From contig DEXK01000006.1 in assembly GCA_002364085.1 (NCBI GenBank), positions 68,025 to 132,024 on the forward strand: 64,000 bases of DNA. The letters run 5' to 3'. The notes beneath the pieces are model-generated. The model saw only the letters and a program-made list of their open reading frames with translations, had not been told where the DNA came from and searched no databases. The stretch's first letter is position 1. The number at the start of each line of letters is the position of its first letter. Shown here in pieces: positions 24,171 through 32,778 of this stretch. Position numbers and translations under genes: made by a program. The stretch is from Balneolaceae bacterium UBA3186 (lineage in GTDB: Bacteria; Bacteroidota; Rhodothermia; Balneolales; Balneolaceae).

Positions 24171-25619
24171 TCAGCTTTGTAATTTTTTTGAAACCATTTC
24201 AGTTACTAATTTGGGATTGGCTTTCCCTTTTGAAGCTTTCATAACTTGCCCAACAAAAAAGCCCATCAATTGTTTTTTCCCGTCTTTGTAACGTTGTACC
24301 TCATCAGGATTATTCCTGATAATTTCATCGACAATTGGCTCTAAGAATCCGGAATCTGACACTTGTATCAAATTCATCTCTTTTGCTAATTCCTCTGCAG
24401 ACATTTTATTGTCTAACATTGCATTAAATATTTCCTGCATTGCTGAAGAGTTGATCTTGTCTTCTTCTTTAAGCTTTACCAATTCAGCCAAACGCTCCGG
24501 CGAAATCGAGAACTCATCAATCTCAATAATTTGTTCATTTAAGATACGAAGCACATCTCCAAGAACAATATTTGAAGCTGATTTAGGATTTTTAGTAAAA
24601 GAAACAACTTCCTCAAAATAATCTGCCAGGTACCTACTCTCTGTTAAAGTAACTGCATCGTTTTCACTCATGGCATATTCTTCCATGAATCGCTTTTGTC
24701 GTATATCAGCCAATTCCGGAAGTTCTTCTTTTATATCAGCGAGCAATTCTTCAGTAACAATTACGGGTGGCAGATCCGGTTCAGGGAAATACCGATAGTC
24801 ATGAGCTTCTTCTTTTGAGCGCATAACTCTGGTCTGATTTTTAGTAGTATCCCATAATCTGGTTTGCTGAACTACTTCACCACCTTCTTCGATCAGTTCG
24901 ATCTGTCTGTAAATTTCAAACTCAATGGCTTTTTCAACATTCCGGAAAGAGTTCATATTTTTTAACTCAGTTCGGGTACCAAATTTTTCTCTGCCTCTTG
25001 GGCGAACAGAAACGTTGGCATCACAGCGTAAGCTTCCTTCTTCCATATTTCCATCACAGATCTCCAGATACTGCACGATTTGCTTGATCTTGGTCAAATA
25101 AGCATATGCTTCCTGTGGAGTTCTTAGATCCGGTTCTGAAACAATTTCTATCAGTGGAGTGCCTGCACGATTCAGATCCACTAATGTATTATAAGGATCC
25201 TGATCATGTATTGATTTCCCTGCATCTTCTTCCATGTGAATCCGGGTAATCCCGATTCTTTTATCATACTCATCCAGCTCAATATCTATGAACCCATCGA
25301 AACAAATAGGAGTGTCGAATTGAGAGATCTGATATCCCTTTGGAAGATCTGGGTAGAAATAATTTTTCCGGGCAAAAATGGATTTCGGAGCAACGCTACA
25401 ATCTGTTGCCAGTCCCATTTTAATGATATAGCGAACTAAGTTCTCATTAATAACCGGTAACGTTCCGGGGTGCCCCAGACAAAGTGGTGAAACCTGTGTA
25501 TTAGGAGCTTCTCCATACTGTGCTGCAACCGGTGCAAAAGCTTTACTTTTGGTTAATAATTGTGCGTGTACCTCAAGGCCAATTACTGCCTCAAACCGTT
25601 CATGGGCAATTGTGCTCAT
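24171..25619 (-). CDS. gatB: Aspartyl/glutamyl-tRNA amidotransferase subunit B
   Basis: The 482-residue protein starts with the family signature FEAVIGLEVHAQLLTKSKAF. It has YFYPDLPKGYQISQFD, LDLNRAGTPLIEIV-type motifs (VDLNRAGTPLIEIVSEPD), RCDANVSVRPRG and YRYFPEPDLPP. The C-terminal YqeY-like tail ends at MVSKKLQS. GatB holds the kinase site that activates Glu-tRNA(Gln)/Asp-tRNA(Asn) in the GatCAB complex. gatA and gatC are not in the window, which is usual where gat genes are dispersed. It begins the leftward cluster ending with the LuxC-like gene; 123 bases separate it from the divergent secreted-protein genes. Confidence 0.97.
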   Translation of the reverse strand: MSTIAHERFEAVIGLEVHAQLLTKSKAFAPVAAQYGEAPNTQVSPLCLGHPGTLPVINENLVRYIIKMGLATDCSVAPKSIFARKNYFYPDLPKGYQISQFDTPICFDGFIDIELDEYDKRIGITRIHMEEDAGKSIHDQDPYNTLVDLNRAGTPLIEIVSEPDLRTPQEAYAYLTKIKQIVQYLEICDGNMEEGSLRCDANVSVRPRGREKFGTRTELKNMNSFRNVEKAIEFEIYRQIELIEEGGEVVQQTRLWDTTKNQTRVMRSKEEAHDYRYFPEPDLPPVIVTEELLADIKEELPELADIRQKRFMEEYAMSENDAVTLTESRYLADYFEEVVSFTKNPKSASNIVLGDVLRILNEQIIEIDEFSISPERLAELVKLKEEDKINSSAMQEIFNAMLDNKMSAEELAKEMNLIQVSDSGFLEPIVDEIIRNNPDEVQRYKDGKKQLMGFFVGQVMKASKGKANPKLVTEMVSKKLQS

Positions 25620-25742
25620 TTAGTCCTGTTTCAGAATCATGATTTATGAAGGGTAAAGATATTAAAGTAAATACTTAGATAGTAAACTTAATATGCATTA
25701 CTTCCGCTGTTTTAGTATGTTCTTTTAGATTAATGAGTTGCT

Positions 25743-27098
25743 ATGAAATATCTACTTACTTTTTTATTAATGTTGCTTTGCGGCTCATCAATTTCTGCTC
25801 AGGATCGATATTTTCATGATTTAAAAGGGTTAGAAGAGAACGGAAACTCTATCTTGTTCTACCAGATGACTCAAATGGATGATTTCCAAACTCATGGAAA
25901 GCTTTACTCCGACTTTCTGTACAGATATAATACTTCACAACAAAAAGACTCTTTGTTGGCTCGTCTTTCCTACAACATATATGCAACCGGTGTTGTTTCA
26001 ATAGATAGACTACAAGGATTTATGCCTGTATCTTCAAAACAAGTTTTTTTACAATCCTCTTTTGCAGATGAAGATTATATAGGAATTGCAGTTTCTGATA
26101 CAAAAAATGGATCATCAATAGGTTTTCAGTTTCTTTCATTAACTAATATAAATTATTCCGAATCCTCTTTGGATACTATATATGTTTCTTCATATTCCGG
26201 AACTACTCCGGTCCCACTTGATTCCGGTAAAGCAATTCAAGAATCTTTCTTTCAAAGTAAAGATGTCTATTCTTATTTCTCTGAAAATGCTGACCCATTC
26301 CATATTATAGATTTCAGTCCTTTTCAGGATAGTGTAAGCTTTTCCGTTAAAGATGGAGTTTTTTTGAAATCAGAGAATCTTAATCAAAGTTTTCAGACTT
26401 TAGAATACGACGGATTTGCTAACTTTGACTTTTCTAAAACAGAAAACAGACTCCTTTTTGATCCTGATTCGGTACATATTTTTGCATTGACTAATAATGA
26501 ACTTATAAGATCAAATAACTTCGGTGAACCACAATCCTGGTTGGAGCTTCAAATACCGGATTCAATTTCAAGTCCTGATAATTTAACTTTGGATAATTCA
26601 ATCTCAGGTAAGCTTTTCATTTCCGGTTCCTCTTCCGTTTACCACTCTTCTGATTATGGTGCCAGCTTCGATATGCTCCTAGAATTCGATTCGCAAATTA
26701 CCGGACTCTACAAAAAGCCAAACTCGAATATTTTGTATGTACTCACCAAAACGGACCTTTACAAGGTTGAAAATGGTCAACCTACTTCCATAAAGCAAGT
26801 TCCGGTCAGTAACGAAGAAGCTCTTGAAATTCCGAATGCGGTTTCTCTAAAACAAAATTACCCGAATCCCTTTAATCCAACCACTACCATTGAGTTTGAA
26901 CTGGATAAAACAACGTTCACTAAACTGACCGTATTTGACGTACTTGGAAGAAAAGTCCGGGAATTGGTGAATGAAATTCGTCCGGCAGGAACCAACACCA
27001 TTGAATTCAACGCCACTAACTTAGCCAGCGGAGTGTATCTGTACAGATTGGAAGCAAATGGAGTTGTTCAAACTAAAAGACTCACACTGATAAAATGA
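25743..27098 (+). CDS. Secreted protein with C-terminal PNPFNP sorting domain (paralogue 1)
   Basis: A 451-residue protein with signal peptide (MKYLLTFLLMLLCGSSISAQ). Its unique middle part begins with the motif RYFHDLKGLEENGNSILFYQ. The C-terminal module of about 85 residues starts LKQNYPNPFNPTTTIEFEL and continues with TKLTVFDVLGRKVRELVNE and GVYLYRLEANG, the T9SS type A/FlgD-like sorting domain of Bacteroidota and Balneolota exported proteins. A segment GLYKKPNSNILYVLTKTDLY just before it resembles a WD/sortilin-like propeller blade. The role is unknown. The stop overlaps the next gene's ATG (ATGA), and the last 130 residues are almost identical to that paralogue. Confidence 0.8.
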   Translation: MKYLLTFLLMLLCGSSISAQDRYFHDLKGLEENGNSILFYQMTQMDDFQTHGKLYSDFLYRYNTSQQKDSLLARLSYNIYATGVVSIDRLQGFMPVSSKQVFLQSSFADEDYIGIAVSDTKNGSSIGFQFLSLTNINYSESSLDTIYVSSYSGTTPVPLDSGKAIQESFFQSKDVYSYFSENADPFHIIDFSPFQDSVSFSVKDGVFLKSENLNQSFQTLEYDGFANFDFSKTENRLLFDPDSVHIFALTNNELIRSNNFGEPQSWLELQIPDSISSPDNLTLDNSISGKLFISGSSSVYHSSDYGASFDMLLEFDSQITGLYKKPNSNILYVLTKTDLYKVENGQPTSIKQVPVSNEEALEIPNAVSLKQNYPNPFNPTTTIEFELDKTTFTKLTVFDVLGRKVRELVNEIRPAGTNTIEFNATNLASGVYLYRLEANGVVQTKRLTLIK

Positions 27099-28561
27099 GA
27101 CTGCTTCTTTTCACTATATCATTAATGTTTTTCAGCTTTCCATTGATTGCTCAAGAAACCAACCCCAACTTCTTCCATGATCTACGTGGTTTTGAGGATT
27201 CCACAGGGACAACACAATTGTTTTATCGATTATATGAACCTAAAAACAGCACATGTTCTTATCAGGAAGGCGACCAAACTTATACGACTAAGATAAATCC
27301 ATACAAAAATCACATTTATCACTTAGACACCGAACTTAATTCAGATTCGGTTATTCTAAGAGATTACGTTCAACTTTCCGGTTTTTGTCAGGAAATCCCA
27401 TATAATATCGAATCTTTTATTTTCGTCGATAATAAGGTCACAAAACCGGTAGCTATGTATGAATCTGTTTATGGTTTGAGTGGCAGTGCTACTTTAGAAA
27501 CTTATGACGAAAATACTTTCCAAATCGGAATTGCCAATCCGCTTGGTTTAAATTATCAAAAAAATACAAACAGTTTAATTGTTACCTCTCCAAGTGACGA
27601 AGTAGTTATAAAGTCATTGCCTGACAATGAAGCAATTCTTAAAAAAACTTACCGCTTTCCCTTAGATCAAGATAGTTTATGGATTGAAAAAGGGTATTAC
27701 GATAATTATCCTGATTCACTCTTAATTGACTTCTCTGTTCTTGGAATTGTTGATTATGATGATGAAATCTTTATCGGGTTTAAAGATTCTAGCTTAGTAC
27801 TTTCTTACGATTCAGGAGATACTTCCGAGGTAATTATTGATAATTTTTTTGAAAAATATTCCATGCTTGATGTTTCATTTGAGCCACTAATTATACCTCC
27901 CTCATCGGTTTTTTACCTTAGGAATAGGGCAAATTATATTGGAAATGGTATTACTTCCGACATCATTAGAGTTAAAAGATTTGGAATTTTTGATGGTTAT
28001 GTCTGGGAAGATGATGAGTTATTGGAAAATTCTGAAAACAAAAGAATATCTATAGACTACTCGAACCCTGACCATCTTTACTTATCCGATACTACAAAAG
28101 TTTTCTTCTCTGAAGATTTTGGAGAAACTATGCAGGAAATTCTGGAATTTGAGGAAGAAGTAACCGGACTCTACAAAAAACCAAATTCGAATATTTTGTA
28201 TGTGCTTACTAAAACTGATCTGTACAAAGTAGAAAACGGTCAACCAACATCCATCAAACAAGTTCCGGTGAGTAATGAAGATACTCCTGAAATACCGAAT
28301 GCGGTTTCTTTAAAGCAAAACTATCCCAATCCATTTAACCCAACGACTACGATCGAATTCGAACTGGATAAATCCACTTTCACCAAACTAACTGTATTTG
28401 ACGTACTTGGAAGAAAAGTCCGGGAATTGGTAAATGAAACCCGACCAGCTGGAATTAATACCATTGAATTTAACGCCACTAACTTAGCCAGCGGAGTGTA
28501 TCTGTACAGATTGGAAGCAAATGGAGTTGTTCAAACGAGGCGACTAACTTTGATCAAGTAA
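27095..28561 (+). CDS. Secreted protein with C-terminal PNPFNP sorting domain (paralogue 2)
   Basis: A 488-residue protein with signal peptide (MRLLLFTISLMFFSFPLIAQ) followed by NFFHDLRGFEDSTGTTQLFYR, the same beginning of the mature part as in paralogue 1 (FHDLKGLEENG). The middle regions are strongly diverged, whereas the last 130 residues, from GLYKKPNSNILYV to the end, are nearly identical at protein level and share a 63-base exact DNA match. Outer-membrane secretion by a type IX-like system is likely from the sorting module; no enzyme motif is seen. The gene overlaps paralogue 1 by four bases and is convergent with the agmatine deiminase gene. Confidence 0.8.
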   Translation: MRLLLFTISLMFFSFPLIAQETNPNFFHDLRGFEDSTGTTQLFYRLYEPKNSTCSYQEGDQTYTTKINPYKNHIYHLDTELNSDSVILRDYVQLSGFCQEIPYNIESFIFVDNKVTKPVAMYESVYGLSGSATLETYDENTFQIGIANPLGLNYQKNTNSLIVTSPSDEVVIKSLPDNEAILKKTYRFPLDQDSLWIEKGYYDNYPDSLLIDFSVLGIVDYDDEIFIGFKDSSLVLSYDSGDTSEVIIDNFFEKYSMLDVSFEPLIIPPSSVFYLRNRANYIGNGITSDIIRVKRFGIFDGYVWEDDELLENSENKRISIDYSNPDHLYLSDTTKVFFSEDFGETMQEILEFEEEVTGLYKKPNSNILYVLTKTDLYKVENGQPTSIKQVPVSNEDTPEIPNAVSLKQNYPNPFNPTTTIEFELDKSTFTKLTVFDVLGRKVRELVNETRPAGINTIEFNATNLASGVYLYRLEANGVVQTRRLTLIK

Positions 28562-28562
28562 T

Positions 28563-28600
28563 TCAATATTGAACATTCATTGTTGGATATTCAATATTCA
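28563..28600. repeat. Dispersed AATATTGAAT/CAACAATGAAT repeat, copy 1
   Basis: An AT-rich repeat of about 38 bases that on the minus strand reads TGAATATTGAATATCCAACA then ATGAATGTTCAATATTGA. It forms the 3' end of the agmatine deiminase gene, giving its last codon and TGA stop. Related copies stand at 29649-29677 and 62001-62039. Confidence 0.6.
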
Positions 28601-29652
28601 TCTGTTCCGTAAAGCTGCTGTGTTATACAGTGAATACTCCCCTGCCCCCAAACCAGATCAGCACAATCAATTCCTATAATTTCTCTATCCGGAAAATACT
28701 TTTTAAATAGATCCAGCGCTTGCTGGTCATACCGTTCATCATACAGAGGAACTAGCACACATCCGTTTGCTACATAAAAATTAGCGTAGCTTGCCGGTAC
28801 AAATTCTGAGCCATCTACTGTGGTCCCCTCGATTTTGGTTTTAGGAAGAGGTAGTGTTTCTATATTCAATTTGCCACCATTTTTTAATGTAGCAGATTGA
28901 AGGATCGCCAGGTTTTCCTGAAGAGCTTTATAATTTATATCATTCTCATCTTCACAAACCATCGTTAAAACAGTTTCTTCGTTCAGAAATCGAGTCAGAT
29001 CATCTATATGGCCATCGGTATCATCTCCGGCTAATCCAGATTTGAGCCATATGATATTTTCAACTCCTAAATAATTCTTCAGATTATGCTCAATTTCATC
29101 TTTACTCATTCCGGGATTTCTATTAGGATTCAAAAGTACCGACTCTGTAGTCAACAAATCCCCAACTCCGTTCACATCAATAGAACCGCCTTCTAAAACC
29201 ATTTTTGTTGATACTTTTTTTATTCCGAAAAGCTCAGAAATAAATTCAGGAATAGTATTGTCAGAATCCCAGGGCGGATATTTTTCTCCCCAAGCATTGT
29301 ATTCCCAGTTCGTGATCATAAAGCTGTTTCCATCTTTCACAAAGATCGGTCCGCAATCTCTTGCCCAAACATCATTTATAGGATACACTTTGATGAGAAC
29401 ATTTTTATCATCGATCCCTTCAGCTTTAAAAAGCTTTAAAACTCTGCTTAGTACTTCGTTATTTTCAACTAAAAGTAGAATTTGTTCGAAATCCGAAAGG
29501 CTTTTTATGATCTTCAGATATACTTTTTCAACTCTTTGAAGTCTCTCGTCAGGCCAGGTTTCTACATTTGACGGCCAATGAAGCTGAGTAGCAGAATGTT
29601 TTTCCCATTCCGCGGGCATTAAAAGATCATTCGAATTCTTTTCGATATTCAT
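28591..29652 (-). CDS. aguA: Agmatine deiminase
   Basis: A 353-residue protein of the peptidyl-arginine/agmatine deiminase fold. Motifs: MPAEWEKHSATQLHWPSN, NDVWARDCGPIFV, EGGSIDVNGVGDLLTTE, the catalytic GDDTDGHIDDLTRF and the nucleophilic Cys in WGQGSIHCITQQ (near residue 343). It converts agmatine to N-carbamoylputrescine and ammonia. The next enzyme of the path, N-carbamoylputrescine amidohydrolase, is encoded immediately upstream on the same strand (31-base gap), so the two form a polyamine (putrescine) operon. The start ATG lies in one copy of a short dispersed repeat and the stop in another. Confidence 0.95.
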   Translation of the reverse strand: MNIEKNSNDLLMPAEWEKHSATQLHWPSNVETWPDERLQRVEKVYLKIIKSLSDFEQILLLVENNEVLSRVLKLFKAEGIDDKNVLIKVYPINDVWARDCGPIFVKDGNSFMITNWEYNAWGEKYPPWDSDNTIPEFISELFGIKKVSTKMVLEGGSIDVNGVGDLLTTESVLLNPNRNPGMSKDEIEHNLKNYLGVENIIWLKSGLAGDDTDGHIDDLTRFLNEETVLTMVCEDENDINYKALQENLAILQSATLKNGGKLNIETLPLPKTKIEGTTVDGSEFVPASYANFYVANGCVLVPLYDERYDQQALDLFKKYFPDREIIGIDCADLVWGQGSIHCITQQLYGTDEY

Positions 29653-29677
29653 AATTCCTTGTTCAATATTCGATATT
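29649..29677. repeat. Dispersed AATATTGAAT/CAACAA repeat, copy 2
   Basis: On the minus strand: AATATCGAATATTGAACAAG followed by GAATTATGAAT. It matches copy 1 in the AATATYGAATAT and RAACAAKGAAT parts. It fills the spacer between the amidohydrolase and the agmatine deiminase and supplies the deiminase ATG. Confidence 0.55.
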
Positions 29678-29682
29678 GAAAA

Positions 29683-30561
29683 TCAGTCAATCAACCTTTT
29701 CATGATTCCGCCATAAACATCAATTCTACGGTCTCTGAAGAACGGCCACTCTCTTCGCTGCCCTTCAATAGAATTAAGATCAATTTCAGCAATTAAGATC
29801 TCTTCTTTTTCTCCACCTTGTTTGAGAATTTCTCCAAATGGACCTGCGACAAAAGAGTTGCCCCAGAACTTGTTTCCCTTTTCTTTTCCTACTCTGTTTG
29901 TAACCGCTACAAAACATCCGTTTGCAATAGCATGGCTTCTCTGAATAGTTATCCATGCATCCATAAATATTTTTTTCTGCTTTCGGGTTTCTTTCTTCAG
30001 CATTCCTATCGCAGTTGGATAAAAAATGATCTCCGCTCCTTTTAATGCTGTTATTCGTGCAGCCTCAGGATACCATTGATCCCAACAAATCAATGCTCCG
30101 ATCTTACCAAAAGCAGTATCAAAAACTTGAAATCCGGTTTCTTTATCTCCCGGAGTAAAATAATATTTTTCATGAAATCCTGGGTCGTCAGGAATATGCA
30201 TCTTTCTATAATTCCCTAAAACGCTTCCATCTGTATCGATTACTACCAATGAGTTATGATAAATTCCCTGTGCTCTTTTTTCAAAAAAAGGAGCGATCAA
30301 CACAACACCTAACTCTTCAGATAAATCACTAAGCTCCTGAACCAGTTTTCCATCTATCGGTTCAGCCCAATTAAAGTTCTCTTCATCATGCTGATTACAA
30401 AAATAAACGGTATTAAAAAGTTCTTGAAGGCAGATGATATTTGCACCTGCTTCAGCTGCTGATCTGATCAATTCTTTGTTACGATCAACATTATTCTTTG
30501 GGTCGGTTTCACAAAAAGTTTGAATCAAACCCAGCTTTATAAGTCGTTTTTCATTTTCCAT
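29683..30561 (-). CDS. aguB: N-carbamoylputrescine amidohydrolase
   Basis: A 292-residue nitrilase-superfamily enzyme with the catalytic triad Glu47 (CLQELFN), Lys120 (NYRKMHIPD) and Cys159 (GALICWDQWYPE). The segment MHIPDDPGFHEKYYFTPGD is typical of the AguB branch. It releases ammonia and CO2 from N-carbamoylputrescine to yield putrescine. It is the first gene of the leftward pair with agmatine deiminase; the upstream 223-base spacer separates it from the divergent pckA, and I see no clear operator there. Confidence 0.95.
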   Translation of the reverse strand: MENEKRLIKLGLIQTFCETDPKNNVDRNKELIRSAAEAGANIICLQELFNTVYFCNQHDEENFNWAEPIDGKLVQELSDLSEELGVVLIAPFFEKRAQGIYHNSLVVIDTDGSVLGNYRKMHIPDDPGFHEKYYFTPGDKETGFQVFDTAFGKIGALICWDQWYPEAARITALKGAEIIFYPTAIGMLKKETRKQKKIFMDAWITIQRSHAIANGCFVAVTNRVGKEKGNKFWGNSFVAGPFGEILKQGGEKEEILIAEIDLNSIEGQRREWPFFRDRRIDVYGGIMKRLID

Positions 30562-30784
30562 AACTAAAGGTACAAATTATCAGCTTTTTTAGGATTTTAT
30601 TTTTCAACCATTCTGTAAAACTACTATGAATATTTAGGCGATTAATCTTCCTTCCCTTAATTAAAAAAGCGCTTCCACGAACTTCCTTTAATGCCTAAGA
30701 AATTAAGGTTTAAATGGTTTTTTACTTAAAATTAGATAAGTAAATCCTTAACTTTAAGGCTTCACTTAAAACTTCATACGAAAA

Positions 30785-32392
30785 ATGACACCTAACTACG
30801 ACAAGCACCCTAAAAGCAAGATCGGATTAGATTATTTAGGACTGGAGAGTAACAAAAATGTCCATTGGAATTTAAAACCTGCTGAGCTATATGAGAAAGC
30901 AATTAGCCGAGGTGAAGCATTCCTTACCAAAGATCATGCTCTTGTTGTGCATACCGGTAAATTCACCGGGCGTTCACCAAAAGATAAATTTATTGTAGAT
31001 CAGCCTTCTGTTCATGATGACATAGATTGGGGCGATGTTAATCAACCCATATCAGAAGAAGTTTTTGACAAGCTTTTCAAAAAAGCTCAGAACTATCTTT
31101 CAGATAAAGAACTTTTTGTAAAAGATTTGTACTGCGGAGCGGATAAAGAAACTCAATTACAAGTTAGAGTAGTAAGTGAAGTAGCATATCATGGTCTGTT
31201 TGCACACAATATGTTTATTCGTCCATCTAATGACGAATTAGCAAATCATGAGCCTGAATTTACGGTAATGGCAGCACCGTTTCTGGAAGCTGATCCTGCT
31301 GAAGATGGCACAAAATCCAGCACATTCATTATTTGTAATTTTGAGAAGAAGATCATCCTTATCGGAGGAACTTTATACTCCGGGGAAGTTAAAAAAGGAA
31401 TTTTCGGAGTGATGAATTACTTGCTTCCTAAAAAAGGAATTATGGCGATGCATTGCTCTGCTAACCATGATGAAAATGGTAAAACTGCTGTTTTCTTCGG
31501 TTTATCCGGAACCGGAAAAACTACTCTTTCAGCTGATCCGGAAAAGACTTTGATCGGTGATGACGAACATGGTTGGAATGACAAAGGTGTGTTCAACTTT
31601 GAAGGCGGTTGTTATGCAAAAACGATCAACTTGTCGGAAGAAGGCGAACCGATGATCTACGCCACTACAAAAATGCCCGGTACTATTTTAGAGAATGTTA
31701 TCCTTGATGATAACCGCGAACCAGACTTTGATGATGTAAGCCTTACTCAGAATACGCGTTGTTCTTATCCAATCGATTTCATTCCTAATGCAAGCGAAAC
31801 AGGAACAGGTGGACATCCGGAAAATATAATTTTCTTAACTGCTGATGCATTTGGTGTACTCCCTCCTATTTCTAAGTTAACGCCTGAGCAAGCTATGTAT
31901 CACTTTATTAGTGGATATACAGCAAAAGTAGCCGGAACGGAACGTGGAGTTACTGAACCTCAGGCTACTTTCTCAGCTTGCTTTGGTTCTCCGTTTATGC
32001 CATTACACCCTACTGAATATGCTGAGTTGCTTGCTGAAAAGATCAGAAAGCATGGCTCTCAGGTTTGGTTGGTTAATACAGGCTGGACCGGTGGTGCTTA
32101 TGGAGAAGGTTCAAGAATGAAGCTTTCTCATACTCGCAGAATGTTAAGCGAGGCAATTGCCGGAAATCTGCAAAATGTTGAATACCAAAAAGATCCGATT
32201 TTTGGAGTTGAAGTACCTACTTCTGTTGATGGTGTTCCTTCTGAAGTACTGATTCCAAGAAATAACTGGAAAGATGCTGACAAATACGATGTAAAAGCTA
32301 AAAAACTAGCTAAGATGTTCGTAGATAACTTTAAAAAGTTTGAATCAGAAGCCAGTGATGCTTTATTGGCTGCAGCTCCGAAAGGAGACTGA
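30785..32392 (+). CDS. pckA: Phosphoenolpyruvate carboxykinase (ATP)
   Basis: The 535-residue enzyme has the kinase P-loop GLSGTGKT (residues 239-246), followed by the metal-binding LIGDDEHGW. Also present are FTGRSPKDKFIV, MHCSANHDENGKTAVFFG, and GYTAKVAGTERGVTEPQATFSACFG. It converts oxaloacetate and ATP to PEP, CO2 and ADP, the first committed step of gluconeogenesis; citrate synthase and tpiA in the same window share this central pathway. Start is ATG 30785. It is followed by a strong terminator and is probably monocistronic. Confidence 0.98.
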   Translation: MTPNYDKHPKSKIGLDYLGLESNKNVHWNLKPAELYEKAISRGEAFLTKDHALVVHTGKFTGRSPKDKFIVDQPSVHDDIDWGDVNQPISEEVFDKLFKKAQNYLSDKELFVKDLYCGADKETQLQVRVVSEVAYHGLFAHNMFIRPSNDELANHEPEFTVMAAPFLEADPAEDGTKSSTFIICNFEKKIILIGGTLYSGEVKKGIFGVMNYLLPKKGIMAMHCSANHDENGKTAVFFGLSGTGKTTLSADPEKTLIGDDEHGWNDKGVFNFEGGCYAKTINLSEEGEPMIYATTKMPGTILENVILDDNREPDFDDVSLTQNTRCSYPIDFIPNASETGTGGHPENIIFLTADAFGVLPPISKLTPEQAMYHFISGYTAKVAGTERGVTEPQATFSACFGSPFMPLHPTEYAELLAEKIRKHGSQVWLVNTGWTGGAYGEGSRMKLSHTRRMLSEAIAGNLQNVEYQKDPIFGVEVPTSVDGVPSEVLIPRNNWKDADKYDVKAKKLAKMFVDNFKKFESEASDALLAAAPKGD

Positions 32393-32421
32393 GTTTATTT
32401 AATTCTAGTCTAAAGTGTATC

Positions 32422-32457
32422 AAAGCCCATTCTGTTCAGGATGGGCTTTTTTTATTT
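32422..32457 (+). terminator. Rho-independent terminator of pckA
   Basis: AAAGCCCAT (32423-32430 region) pairs with ATGGGCTTT (32441-32449) across a 10-base loop and runs into a T-rich tail (TTTTTTTATTT). Confidence 0.9.
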
Positions 32458-32466
32458 AAATGAATT

Positions 32467-32499
32467 AATACGTATTTTATTATAAAATTCATACGTATG
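32467..32499. promoter_or_regulatory. Paired ATACGTAT palindromes upstream of the toxin-antitoxin genes
   Basis: AATACGTATT (32467-32476) and CATACGTATG (32490-32499) share the perfect 8-base palindrome ATACGTAT with centres 23 bases apart; the second includes the antitoxin ATG. Two short palindromes about two helical turns apart are what a dimeric ribbon-helix-helix antitoxin would bind for autoregulation. The binding is inferred, not shown. Confidence 0.55.
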
Positions 32500-32778
32500 A
32501 AAACAAAACTTACATTAAGCCTCCAAGAAGATGTTATAGAGCAAGCGAAAGCTTATGCAAAGGATCAAGAAACATCGATTTCTAGCCTCGTTGAGAACTA
32601 CCTGAAAGTCATTACTTCTGCTAAAAGAAAAGAAGGAGAGCAATTAAAAATTGAAGAAGAATCTGTGAATTACAAATCTGAAAATACTCCTATCGTTCAA
32701 AGGTTGAGAGGAATTCTTGATCCAGATAAAATTACAGGTCACGAACGCTATGATTATTTAATGGAAAAACATAAATGA
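32497..32778 (+). CDS. DUF6364-like ribbon-helix-helix antitoxin
   Basis: A 93-residue protein starting MKTKLTLSLQEDVIEQAKAY, a typical ribbon-helix-helix N terminus (beta strand K-L-T-L-S-L, then a helix with VIEQAKAYAK and SISSLVENYLK). A charged, flexible C-terminal tail (residues 45-93) would wrap the toxin. It is most like the DUF6364 antitoxins that pair with PIN toxins in Bacteroidota. The stop overlaps the toxin ATG (ATGA). Two ATACGTAT palindromes at the start are candidate operators. The pair sits between the pckA terminator and prfA. Confidence 0.82.
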   Translation: MKTKLTLSLQEDVIEQAKAYAKDQETSISSLVENYLKVITSAKRKEGEQLKIEEESVNYKSENTPIVQRLRGILDPDKITGHERYDYLMEKHK

